Source: Epiperipatus broadwayi (Eukaryota > Onychophora > Udeonychophora > Euonychophora > Peripatidae). From it: a DNA stretch of 64,000 nucleotides. The first letter of the stretch is position 1; every line of letters starts with the position of its first letter. The DNA lies in NCBI GenBank assembly GCA_028023455.1, contig JAQFVV010000021.1:1776001-1840000 (forward strand), written 5' to 3'. Shown piece after piece: positions 12,730 through 24,245 of the stretch. A program made the translations under genes and the position numbers. Under the pieces are notes generated by a model. It had not been told where the DNA came from. It ran no database searches and worked only from the letters and a program-made list of their open reading frames with translations.

Positions 12730-13360
12730 ACCTGTAATAACACTGTATAGGTATGTTAATATGCCTAGTAAAGTGTGTTCTTATTTCATCAGTATCAGGT
12801 TGGTTTCATGCATTTTCAGTTCTGAAAACCATAATCATAACTGTATTATTCTATTTAGTTTGCTGCTTTTATGAATTTATTATTTTCAATATGTAAATGA
12901 CTATATTTACATATTCCACTGGTGTGATAAATGGAATGTTATTACAACAAGAATAGCACAGGCCAAGTGCTTATGGTAAAGAAAAGCTTGAATATATATC
13001 TGGGCTCATATGTCACTAAAAACAACATATACACAGTTTTGATTCATAAGACATCAAACTAGTGTGCATGGAACATGACAATAGAAAGAGAAAAATAAAA
13101 GAAGCTTGATGCATTGGAAATAACAACATTATAAACAAAAGAGCTAATATCCAATTATCATACCAGTGGAATATGTAAATAAACCTATTTATATATTAAG
13201 AATATTCTAAACACTATAAAAGCAACAAACCAAACAAAACAATGTGGCTATGATTATGTTTTCACCCTGAAAGTCCACTAAGTCAGAGTAGATGACTGAT
13301 GAAAGAGGAATAACACATTTTGCCAAGGATACTAATAGATGTCTGCAAAGTTATTATTAA
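12730..13360. repeat. Foldback repeat with ~210-bp arms
   Basis: The left arm (about 12730-12945) and right arm (about 13152-13360) are imperfect inverted copies. For example, atatttacatattccactgg (12902-12921) on the left matches the inverse of ccagtggaatatgtaaataa on the right. A ~205-bp spacer separates them. No coding frame. It is either a non-autonomous foldback element or two oppositely inserted copies of one repeat. Confidence 0.7.
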
Positions 13361-13369
13361 CTAATGTGT

Positions 13370-13625
13370 ACAAATTCTTTACATAATGAAAAGTAAAGTA
13401 ACTGGCAACAGAATATTATTAATGAGATCACTTATGGTAATTATCTGTATACTTTAGCACATTGGTAGAGAGATGCACTATAATTGTTATATAAATGTGT
13501 GTTAATTGCTCTATTTAGAGACAAGTATAGTAACTAGGAAACAGATTATTACAAGTGAGGCCTATTGGTTGTCACCAATGCTAGCTATCTGTATAATTTA
13601 GCACAATGGTCAAGTGATGAACTAA
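13370..13625 (+). repeat. Two tandem copies of a SINE-like segment
   Basis: Two diverged direct copies (about 13385-13478 and 13522-13615) share gtaactggcaacaga/gtaactaggaaacaga and tctgtatacttt/tctgtataattt words followed by agcacattggtag/agcacaatggtca. The latter resembles a tRNA box A. The repeat is decayed and has no coding content. Confidence 0.4.
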
Positions 13626-13904
13626 TGACTGAAGGTGCATGAATCAAAATTTAGCTGTTAATTCTGAAGTTTGAATGTCACCTTTTAATTAAATCATTTG
13701 ATTATATAGCTCTATGTGCCTTAGTGTACTTGTAGATTACTGGAACCAAGAGTTAAAACATTTCCAGTTCAACACTCTGCCTGTTATTTCAAGTTTTCAA
13801 ACCTCACATGACCTTCCAAGTAATTAATCTTTAGTTTTATATCATTTTATCATAAAAAATAACTTGTTTAGTTATATAATAGGTTATTTTCATCAACTAG
13901 TTGA

Positions 13905-14290
13905 ATTGTTAAATGTTTTAGAAATGTATTTCTATACATTCAACTGTTAGTAATAACATATAAATCAGTGTGTGACATTAGCATTTCAAATAGTATTATA
14001 TACTCTCTTCTTCAGATGTTTTTGGCCAGACCAAAGAAAATACTGATATAAGAAGTAAACCAGTGACATACTTACTTTAAGATAACATCTCTAACTGATT
14101 AAATTCTTCCATTAAAGAAATTGGCTAGAGCATCAAACCTAAAGATCAACAGTTTAAATCTCATGAAAGTTTTAACTGATTATATACTAGCAACACCTAA
14201 ACAGAGAGCAAAATAATATCTCTTAAAAATGGTGTTTTTTATTAACATATGTATTACTATTAATAGTTGAATGTATTTAGAAAAATATAA
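13905..14290. repeat. Repeat bounded by ~45-bp inverted repeats, with tRNA-like core
   Basis: The segment with acattcaactgttagtaata at 13938-13957 reappears inverted at about 14240-14283. Inside, 14118-14165 has a box A-like ttggctagagc and a box B-like gtttaaatctc, consistent with a tRNA-derived SINE fragment. Similar end sequence occurs near 28250 and 30200, so it is a dispersed family. Confidence 0.5.
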
Positions 14291-14294
14291 TTCA

Positions 14295-14490
14295 CATTTG
14301 CAAAGTTTGTTCACCTTCATATTGAAGTCATCTTTCTTCTTTACAACCTAATGCTGAGCACACTTTTAGTGAAGTTCACCTTAAACATAGTTCTTCTTAT
14401 GGTGAACTTCACCAAATCTACAATTAGCATTATATTATAAATAAAAAAGAAACCACTTCAATATACAGCTGAACAAAAGTTTGCAAATTT
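14295..14490. repeat. Small foldback repeat
   Basis: A 12-bp perfect inverted repeat (GTGAAGTTCACC at 14369-14380 and its inverse at 14401-14412) lies at the centre of a longer imperfect palindrome whose arms run out to about 14295 and 14490. The arms share caaagtttgttca and ttgaagt words in inverse orientation. The unit could fold into one long hairpin. No coding content. Confidence 0.65.
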
Positions 14491-14879
14491 GAATTACAAA
14501 TATAAATGAAGAGTAAAATCAGTATTACATTAGAAAGATTTAAATAAAAGTTGATTTTTTCTAAATATAATTAACCATTCACTGTATTATAAAAATAATC
14601 CAACTTATAACTATAAATAAAATGCCACCATTACAAATATTTTATGTAAAAATAAAATGAAATAAATCCTTGTTCAATTATTGGTGGTTATTAATTATAA
14701 AACAAAATGTTTTTAATAATTTATGTGAATCCATCTTTTACACTACAAAATAAAGCATGCAATATCTAAATCATGTATATGGTATTCAGGATATATTTTA
14801 TTTTGTACTTCTATATTAACCTTTCAGTTATTTATGTCTTTTTTTAAAAACCTAGTGTTAATTGAATATATATATATTA

Positions 14880-16995
14880 TAATAATCCGGAGAATAGGGA
14901 GACTAATGTAACTGCACTACAAGAGCGCCATCTAGGCATTTGAACCTAGAAAAATTTATAAAGTAGGCAGATGCATAAGTCAAAAAAAATTTTTTATTTT
15001 ATATATTTTGATATCCGGTCGTTAGGCCATTGTCACTAGCTCAATGGAATAGCAGAGATTTATATTTTATAATAAATTCTTATCTAAGAATATATAAAAA
15101 AGAATAAAATAAGCCACTGCCAGTAATTATACCCACAAACATTTATTTATGCACATATATAATATTTAAAATTGTTTCAATATCAGTTTTACATTTTAAA
15201 TTTTAACTTACATTTTTAACTTTGATTTTTGATATTAATTTACATTTTAATTTTTATAAGTTCACACAGATGGGTTTATAAAAGTTTGTTTTAAAATGTT
15301 GAGTATAAATCGGTTACATAAATTACACGGTTAAAAACATTTCAAAATAAACATAAACGATCAAAATACAAAGTCATTGATACCGTCAATTGCAGAGGGA
15401 ATACAAGAAACCCAATGGCATTCATCATAAGATACTGCATTGACACCAATAACTTAAAAGACATCTGAATAAATACATTTTTGATACTCACCATAAGGTA
15501 TCGTTATTTACCGAATGTGTATATATTTTGATCAAATATGAAAACCAGAAAAATAATTAACCAATAACAAATCCATGCAAGCATCTATACCCAACATAAA
15601 TTTAATGCATTTTTATTTAGAGGGTCGAGTATGAATAGACTACATAGATTGCCTTTGATAAGAAAATATTCTATCCCTATTTAACCTTAGGCCAAAAGTT
15701 CGCAGTCAAACCAACGTCAATCTATCTGATATATCATTGTATTCAATGTAATATGAATATGACAGCACAAAAAAGGTTAAGAGGAGAAATTGCCTCTCAT
15801 CAGATAGGAATACTACATCTATCTGACAAGAAGAGCGATAATAAAAAAAACTCCATAGGAAAGGACTGCAGTCATTTTGCTGACTTACAATCGCATTCCA
15901 TAGGCAAAAAGGAAGTGTGTGGCATATAAAGCGATTCTTCCCGTAGCGAATCTCGTACTACATCTACTAATTACACCAATATATCCAATCCATTGACCTA
16001 ATTTAACTACGAAACAAATAACCTAAGATTACCCTCCCCTAATATAACTTTACAAATCTATGTAGCCATTCATGCCCGACTTAAGTTTAACATTTATATA
16101 ATATTAAATTAGCAAAAAACAAAAATCATAAATAAAACTTAAAAGAACCAAATAAATAAATAAATAAATAAATGGAACTGATTAAAAATATATATATATA
16201 TCAATAAAAGGAATTAATAAAGAATTTAGTTTGGTCAGATAGGATTCTATTTCTATTTTTTTTAAATTCTGGGAAAGTTTATATTTTAAAGTTCTTAGTG
16301 TTTTCAAATTAATATTCATTTAAGTTCATAACGTGCTTATGGTTTTAGAAATGTTCATTAGTTATCCGTTGCTTGCTGTTTGGAATCCAGCATTAAAATC
16401 CCTCAATGATCCTGTGGTCCTCAATATAGAAAAAGCGATGTTTCATTTTTTTTTTTTTTTATAACAACTGAAGGAATTGAAAGTGCATCTTTCAATCCCT
16501 TCTCCTCCGACTCTCCGAATTAACACATCTCAATCTTCTCTTAAATTTTCTTCACTAATTTTTTATAGTAGCCTTTCAGATCCAGTCGACATTGTGTCAT
16601 GACGATATGATGGTTTTTTCGCTGAGGTCTGATTCCATTGTTTTTTCTCCTATCTGACCTTTGCTTATACATTTTAAATGCCCAAGGGCTAGTTTATATT
16701 TAACTAATTAAAACAATCATTTCTATTTTCGGATTAATTAATGTGTTTTCCAAACTTAAAGATATATTTTTATCTCTAAATCTTTTTGTTGAAAGATTTA
16801 GTTTTTTTATTTTTAATAAAGTTTTATTTCAATAATTTTTTTTATCTGTGCGATTTTATATATATACGAGTTTAAGATGATTTTTTTAATTTTTAATTCT
16901 TAAAAAAAAAGTTTTGTTTGCAAACTTTTATTTTTTTATGTTTAATAAAAAATAATAATGTAACGTCGTATGTGCCCGTTACAATATATATATAT
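14880..16995 (+). mobile_element. Unidentified ~2.1 kb non-coding repeat, copy 1 (family F)
   Basis: This stretch matches 22070-24240 in order and orientation. Shared blocks include ttgaacctagaaaa followed by atttataaagt near the left end, ccactagctca then tagcagag about 100 bp further on, gttgagtata, and gctgaggtctg/actgaggtctg near the right end. There is no reading frame of note. The outer edges (attataat at left, gttacaat at right) look like short inverted termini, and copy 1 sits between TA dinucleotide runs. A motif near 15300 and 15621 recurs inverted near 16051-16085. It could be a solo LTR, a non-autonomous DNA element or something else; the class is not recognised. Confidence 0.55.
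16145..16172 (+). repeat. AAAT tetranucleotide microsatellite
   Basis: Seven or so tandem AAAT units inside repeat family F copy 1. Confidence 0.85.
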
Positions 16996-16999
16996 AATT

Positions 17000-17550
17000 A
17001 AAGCTAAAGTACATAGCTGGATTTGTAAAAAAAAAAATTGTTTGGATAGTAACATTACAAAAATCAGAATTTTTTTTAGTTTGTAAAGCCTGCACAAAAT
17101 TTTGTTCATATTCCTTAAAACTAACAAAATTTAATTTAAAATTTAAAAATATATTTATAAAGGTAAAAAAAATAACAAAAAGAACGCCAACTGCAATAAT
17201 ATAAAAGTATTCTTTTTTAGACAATTACAAAATGTCCCATACAACATAGAATTTCCTGACTTGTCTGCTTCTAAAAGTAGAATATTTTCCAATAAAGTCT
17301 AATTTAATCCCATTATTCTATTAAAAAGGATAAATACTGAATAAATAACTTGTGAAAAATAATCATGAATGTATAAAGCAAACAAAGGAAAATAGGGTTT
17401 GGTTTTAGAAATCTAACAAAATAATGAATACACTCAAAAGCTTCCCCAAGCACTCCTGTGCAGAGAAAAATAAAAACCACCAATTAGCACCATTATAGGT
17501 AGAGTCTCACTGTCTTCTGAATTTTTTTGAATATGATGCACTATGGCTTT
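17000..17550. other. AT-rich non-coding stretch
   Basis: Nothing recognisable. Short open frames on the minus strand are hydrophobic low-complexity translations of T-rich DNA. Confidence 0.5.
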
Positions 17551-17554
17551 TTTT

Positions 17555-17735
17555 TTCTTGGAGACAGTCTAAGAAACCTGTCAGCCACAATATCTTACTT
17601 TTCTATTCTTCACCCCTAGTTTTTCCCATATTCTTCTCTATCTTCCTCAGTCCCATTTCCAAACATTATCTTTGTCCAATCTATGGCCTTTATATCTAAA
17701 TCCTTCTTATCTTTTTGCCAAATCTAACATTATTA
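17555..17735 (-). mobile_element. LINE 3' fragment (family G)
   Basis: On the minus strand this matches the 3' part of the family G LINE fragments at 20.78 and 48.0 kb. Shared + strand blocks include ttcttctctatc, tcccattt and ttatctttgtccaat...atggccttatatctaaatcc. It has no usable frame and is short and decayed. Confidence 0.6.
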
Positions 17736-17794
17736 TAGGTAGAGTCTCACTAAGATTTTGTGAATTTTTTTAATCAACATTACTTTAGTTCTGT

Positions 17795-17900
17795 AATTTT
17801 TTTTTTACATTTGCCAAATGTGTTGATCGGGAAGTGAACCCAGGTCTGCTGTTTGAAAGGCAGCTATGCTTACCACTAGGCCATGCAAAAGTGGCAAAAT
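17795..17900 (-). mobile_element. tRNA-derived SINE
   Basis: On the minus strand a box A-like TGGCCTAGTGGTAAGC and a box B-like GGTTCACTTCC surround an anticodon-arm-like hairpin (GCTGC...CAGC). A poly-A tail follows (the T run at 17800-17809 on the + strand). The organisation is that of a tRNA-derived SINE like those at 27.72 and 40.11 kb. It is not a functional tRNA because the acceptor stem is not conserved. Confidence 0.65.
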
Positions 17901-18374
17901 AGATCCAAAAATAGCCACAAGAGGGTGTTTTAAATATAAAGCACTACAGCACCAACATATTTTGAGAAGAAACCATAATAGTCATGTGATAGAATAAAGA
18001 TATCACAATTGATTTAATGATATATTCAAAAGTGTGATACTTTATGACTTCTCTTCAGTAGAAATAGCATTTCATCTGTAAAGGATATGTGCCATGGTTT
18101 ATAATATAGTTATTTAAATTAAAATCTTATTTTTTCTACTGTTTTGCAAAGATGCTTTATTGTTCTATAGTCCTAGGTATAAAATGTATTCAAAGTTTTT
18201 TTGAACTTTAGCAGATGTATACTCTGTGTACAAGACCAGTATTATTTCAACATATACTCATATATATATATATTTCAAACAAATTTATTTAACAGATTGT
18301 TTACGTACTTTTCTAATTTGTTTCAGGCCATATTTACATTAACTGCTAATGAATCAATTATTTTATATAGCGCA

Positions 18375-18970
18375 ATGTTTATAAACTGTAACATTTAAAC
18401 AGCATTAAACTGTTGCACATATGCTTTGCAGATTTTAACTATAAATGACTGAATACTAACACTTCAAACACATGATAAAGTCTTTGGAAAAGATAGAATG
18501 ACCTCTATCTTTTTGAAGCCAAACGCTTTTGTGTGGGCAAATCTTAAGTGCTTGAAAGTGAAAGCATGAAGATATTATTTACATACATTTAATTTCAAAT
18601 AAAAATGACATATCATAAATTCTAATAAATTTCACTAGTGTCATTCATTCAAGCATGTAAAAGTAATTTAAAGTGATTATTTAATATCTTCATGCTTTCA
18701 CTTTCAAGCACTTAAGATTTTCCTATACAAAAGCATTTGGGTTTGAAAAGATAGAGGCCACTCTATCTTTTCCAAAAACTTTATCATCTGTTTGAAGTGT
18801 TAGTATTCAGTCATTTATAGTTAAAATCTGCAAAGCGCATGTGCAACAATTTAATGCTGTTTAAATATTAACTGCTAATATAATATTATATTTTTGAAAA
18901 TAAAGTATTTCAAGTCAAAATAAGTTATTACTAATTTTTATTTCTTGATATCTAATAAATATAGTGCAAA
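18375..18970. repeat. Foldback repeat with ~190-bp arms
   Basis: The left arm (about 18385-18580) contains aacatttaaacagcattaaa, then atactaacacttcaaacaca, and atcttaagtgcttgaaagtg. The right arm (about 18685-18870) carries the inverse of each in reverse order. Each arm also has a short internal hairpin around the word gatagag. The spacer is ~100 bp. The right flank (18890-18960, atttcaagtcaaaataagtt) recurs inverted at 30715-30800, so this belongs to a dispersed family. No coding frame. Confidence 0.75.
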
Positions 18971-18974
18971 TTAT

Positions 18975-20780
18975 TAAAAAAATCTAAAAGCATAATAAAT
19001 TTGCAAATAAACACGTTTTTGCATCATTGGACATGTTTTACAGCCTTGGCAACAGACAATGGCTGAACATGTCAGCACAGGGCTTATGTCTATTGTAAAA
19101 GTAGGAATTTTGAATTTCTTCCTTTTTTTGCACACAATTTTTGGGGAAAAAATTATTATACTAAAATATACCATTTTACACACATTGTAACATATAATAC
19201 TTATGAAAAAATTCGCTAGGGGGCAAATTGGCCAAAAGGTAAAATAATTCACTTCAACCACTTGTAAAGTTAAACCAACCTTCTTTTCTGAATGATTTCA
19301 CTATATTACCTAATTATAGATATCATGAACTGTCTTGAGCCAATTTTTTTCACTAAATGTAATCGGTAATGTAACTGTTTAGAGTGTTATTGATAATCAT
19401 GATAGCTTTAATGAGGTTTGTTTTTTTCCATAAAACATACTTAAATGAAAATACTTTTTACTATATGCCCTATACAATTAAGATGTGCTCTGATAATAGT
19501 GAATTGACTGTCACCATATCCACAAAGATAAAGAACAAACCAATTGTTTTTATAATCTTATTGTTATATTTCATTTATTAACCTATACAAATTCTGACAT
19601 TTTCTATTGTCCACCTGGTGAGAGTTTTTGAAAATACTCAACCTTTCACTTCTATATAAAAACTTTAATTTATACTAAAGCTCAATGAATTGTGCTTGAT
19701 TTCTTTTTAATTTTATTTTATAAATAAACATTATTCTAAAAAATCACGTTTGATATATTTAAGCATTTAAAAACTTACTTGTAAATCAGAACAAAGAGCA
19801 AAATGTTATCCAAGATATTTGTCTAAAGATTCGTTCAAAAAATTAACAAATTATTTTTCCATTTTAAATTTTTTTATTTAAATGCAAATGAAAAAATGTT
19901 GATTATATTAAATTCTGCTATAAAATTTAATATTTGTTATATAATAATTAAAATATTTGAAAAAAATTTGAGCACTGTGTCAATTTTGATCGGTGATGAT
20001 GTCATATGAAGAGTCATCAAGAAGGAAAGTATGTCTATGTAATAAATCTTTCCCTAGAAAACAATAGAATTCAGCCTTAGATATTAGTCACTATTCATAA
20101 AATACTGACCTCTTCAGATTTGTTAAAAGTGAACTACCAATAAGAGACATTATGGGAAAATCTGCATTATTAAAACAACTACATTATTATCACTTCCAAT
20201 AACAAAAACAGCCTTTTAAATCTTCAGTGCAATTGTACTTTTTCTTATGGAAACTCCCAATGATTCTTAACTAATATGAGTAATCAAGCTACCTGCAGAG
20301 GTCATGGTCAAAAAAATTGCAGTGGAAATATCCAAGACATACATTCATTATTAATATATGCTGAAATATGAAAATACATTTAAAATTAATGTAAATATGC
20401 CTATGTTATATTTATATAATAAAATTCTTTTTTTTTTTAAATACAATCTAGAAATTATTTTACACTAACACTGATGTTGGTGTATATTTCTCACTACAAT
20501 TCACTATCAATTATCACACATTCTCACGAAACACATGTTATAACTAGACTAATGGTTAAATGTTATGGTTTAGCATTGTTCACATATAACATTTAACCCA
20601 TGCACCAATATATAAGTGAATATTTAAAAAAGAAAATTGTTTATGGATCAGCCTTGACATCAGGAGTATTAAACAGAAAACATTTTGGAGTTAAGAAACT
20701 TGCTTATCATAATCATATTTAATGTTTTGTAATGAATAGAAATTAACTCTACTGTATAAATTTAAATCTAAACTGATTAA
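18975..20780. other. AT-rich non-coding stretch
   Basis: No gene, RNA or repeat family could be supported. The two short open frames (18974-19261 minus, 19384-19581 plus) have no recognisable motif. Confidence 0.5.
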
Positions 20781-20782
20781 AA

Positions 20783-21095
20783 CAAATGCCTATAAAAGTA
20801 GATTCATTTCAATTTGTAATGTGTTTGACTTGGGCACTAGAATGTACTGCAGTAATACAGCCTCCACTGAAAGCAGAAAGGATACAAGTAATGAAGTTGT
20901 GGAAGAATAATTATGAACTAAGTAATTATACAGAAATTGGCTTATTGGTTTTTATGCTGGGTTTGGGAAAAGATAAGGGGATTTCAGATCTAAAGGCCAT
21001 GGAGTTAACAAAGATTATGTTGTGGAAATGGGATGGAGCACAGTAGAAAAAAATATGGGAAAACTTGGGGTGGGGAATGGGAAGGGTTCAAAGTG
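20783..21095 (+). pseudogene. LINE 3' fragment (family G), 86-codon open remnant
   Basis: The 86-codon frame at 20786-21046 contains AERIQVMKLWKNN and later GLGKDKGISDL. The minus-strand LINE fragment at 48.0-48.6 kb carries near-identical segments (AERVQIMKLWKNK and GLEKDKGI) downstream of a CX2C...HX4C box. It is thus the extreme C-terminus and 3' UTR of a non-LTR retrotransposon rather than a host gene. The LINE clade was not determined. Confidence 0.6.
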
Positions 21096-21214
21096 GCTAA
21101 CATGTTTCTCTGGGGATAATTTCTGAGAGATTCCTGACTTCGTATAAAGAGAAGTCACAGTGTATCTCATCACATCATCACATCACTCAGAGATATCTCA
21201 CTCCAAATGTAACA

Positions 21215-21660
21215 TACACAGGGGCACCCAAAAATAACTGGAATTTTATAATAAAAAATTGTTCATTTATTTTTAAGTGTTATAAATTTAATCTCTTTCA
21301 AATGGCTATCCATTTGATGCAATACACTGGTCAAAATGTGTTTTTCATTTTTCAAAGTAGTCCAGAAGTGCTTGCAAAGTGATGCCTTTTAACAACTCTG
21401 TCATTTTACCCACCATGTCTAAGTCTGCAAAAAAAAAAATTTAAGACATTTGTCATTTGAGAGATTAAAAAAGAAATCACAGAAGTGAGATTGAGTGAAT
21501 ACAGCTGATAGATAAGTTGTATCATGCTGAATTTAATTAAGAGTTTCATACTCAAGGTTTTAAGATATGAACCTTTGTGGGGGGCAAAACTTGTACTCTT
21601 TTTTTGCCATTAAACAGGGTGTTTACATTTTATTACATCACATAAATATTTCAGAACTTA
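21215..21660 (-). pseudogene. Decayed mariner-type transposase, C-terminal part
   Basis: In minus-strand frames a transposase tail is readable. A DLTS/SPDL-like zone lies near 21530, then ADLDMVGKMTELLKGITLQ and LDYFEK, a stop in place of the usual Trp, and KTHFDQCIASNG. That closing pattern (W-K-x-x-W/F-x-x-C-I-A-S-x-G) is characteristic of mariner transposases. The left edge (aggggcacccaaaaataact at 21221-21240) looks like a mariner terminal repeat. Frameshifts, a homopolymer run and stops make it inactive. No 5' half was found. Confidence 0.6.
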
Positions 21661-22069
21661 CAGATGAAATGCCTGACATTATGAACTAAATTTGAGAGAA
21701 AAATTTCCATTTGCATTAAAAAGAAATCAGCATTATTTTGACTTTGGACATCACTTGCAAATATCGTAGGGGTGTGGCAAATTTAACATTTCATTACACT
21801 ACTCATAAACTTGGTATTTTATGAGATTAGCTTTCTTGTAATCAGTTTCAAATATTACAATTTTTTTTTTTGTTTTCCGTAAACAAAAACAAAGCTTCAC
21901 ATTGTTGAACTTTTCAGTCATTATAAAAAAATTGACAAAAATAAAAAATGCGCTTTACAAAATAATGTGTTACATGGCTCCATGATTTCATATGGTGTTA
22001 TCATTTGGCAGATTGATTCAGAAAGGTTCCTACATGAAGGATGTAACAGTAGAAACATTATAATGGTCA

Positions 22070-24240
22070 GGGATGATGATGAAATTATCCAGTCTTACCG
22101 CATCTGCTGACAGAGCACCACTAGGTTACTTTGAACCTAGAAAATTTATAAAGTCGACAGATACGTGCTGTTAAGACCGCGACCGCCAGCCCTTGCCACT
22201 AGCTCATGGAGTAGCAGAGTTTTAAACATTTATTAACTATATTTCTTTTAATAAACAATAATAAAAAAAGCAATCACTGTCAGTATTAATAACACAAAAA
22301 ATATATTATTTATGTATATAATTAATAACGCACAAACTTTAAAAAAAAAAAAAAATTATAACACAAGAAGAAATTTATGTTTTATTCTGTTTCATTATTA
22401 TTTTATTTGTTTTAACTTTAATTTTAAATTTTTGAATGTTGAGTATAGATGACCTACCTAGACTTACTCACAAATTTTCAAATCACTTGACTCCAGACTA
22501 AAAATCCAAAGCCACACCAATACTCGCTTCCATATATATATATATATCAGCAACCAATGCAATGTGAACATGTTAGCATAGAATCATCTGACAGGAATGT
22601 GCATCTGAACAGCGTGATATTATTGGAGAAAACATGGCCTTCATCCCGCAGGAATGTGCATCTGTCAGGGGAAGGAAACATGCATATAAAATAATAAAAA
22701 GAAATGCTATGTATGGATGGGAGAGCGGTCTTATATTGCTGGCTTATCATCCAAAATCCATAGAGCTGGAAGGGGTCAATGGTGCAGGAAATATGTCTGT
22801 GTCCATTTCAATGATATGACTATCTCTTTGGGGTCATGCATTCAGTTGGGCTCGTCGCCCTAGGTGCTAACAAACTTCACATTTCATTGATATAAACATC
22901 CATATATATCTCCACCAGCATTGACACAACTACGAAACAAATAGTCTGAAATCAAACCCCTCTTTAAAAGTAACATATTTAAACTAGTCTAGCAGTCATC
23001 TACACTCAACTAATATTTAAATCATTTTATTAATTTAATTCAAAACAAAAAAATCTTTAGTTTAATTAAGGTTTTAAAATCATTTTAAGATAACATTTAT
23101 ATTTTAACTTATATTTTTTTCTACAAATATTATATAATCTACTTTTCTTTTAAATTTTTAATAATGCACAAATAACGATGTGTTTCTATTCTTAAATTTA
23201 AGTTTGCAATCGCAAATCCCCACCCTATTACAAACAGATATTAATTAAACATGAATAAACAAAAATAAAATACAATACTTTTTTTTTAAAAAAGATTACG
23301 TTGAAAACTTTAGCTAAGAGTTTAAAATCACAAAGTTTATAGAAAGATAAAAGTTCAGGTTTGCTCAGAAAGAAGGTCTATAGCTCATTTTAAAAAACAC
23401 ATAAAGTTTGAAGATTTTAAACTTAAGAGAGTTTATGTTTCATTTATAAATTTATACTTTCCTTTGTTCGTGCTCGTTCTTTCGTGAGAAAGATCCAAAT
23501 TTATACATGATCCATTTCTTATGGGCGATGACGATTTATGAAGACGCATTGACGATGTTTTCTGAAGATGGTGCCAGTGGTTTGATCTGGGGATCCATGG
23601 AGATGAAAGCTGCCTTCGGCCGGCTGCACCCAAGGAAGCACTATGAAGCTAATTACATTTTTTTTTTTGGTGATGGCGATAACTTTTGAAATTATTTTTA
23701 CAGATGAATTCAACTTTAATTTTCTGATTCTCCAACTAACTCCAATTATTTCATTTGGATTTCTTTTTATAGTACTCTGGTACCTTATCTCTGGAATGCA
23801 AGATTCATCAAATATATTCCATATCTCTATTTTATTGGTTAATTCAGTTTGTGGCAAGTAGATTTTAGGTTTATGGCTCAGTAAATTTTTTCACTGAGGT
23901 CTGTGTCTCTATCTCTGTGTGCGAACTCTTATCTATTTTGTAATCATTTTTTAATTGTCATTTTGCCTTAAAGATCTGTTTGTAATTTTTATATTTGAAA
24001 ATTAAAAAAAAATCTTCGCTATTATTAAAAAAAAAGGTTTTTATTTTATACTTTATTTAATGATTAGAGTCTTTGTTTCGATTCTATAATTCTTTTTTAA
24101 AGCTTATTTTAATTTTTAAATCAAATATTAATAAATTAATTATTCATTATTTGTGCATTTTGAACGTGTGTGTTTTTAATTCAGTATTAGATATTTGCGA
24201 AACATTACGTATTAGAATTTAAATGTAACACATATATATA
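22070..24240 (+). mobile_element. Unidentified ~2.1 kb non-coding repeat, copy 2 (family F)
   Basis: This is the second copy of the repeat at 14.88-16.99 kb, in the same orientation. Distinctive interior: a direct repeat of aggaatgtgcatctg at 22592-22606 and 22650-22664, and the word gttgagtatagatgac at 22438-22453 with its inverse near 22985-23010. A GC-richer block at 23500-23640 is not obviously shared with copy 1. Its right end abuts the GAT tail of an RTE LINE. Open frames are short and show no motif. Confidence 0.55.
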
Positions 24241-24245
24241 TCCCA

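Noticed and set aside
22547-23861. Several 60-112 codon frames on both strands in repeat F
   Set aside because: None is shared between the two copies of the repeat and none has a motif; coding potential is not supported.
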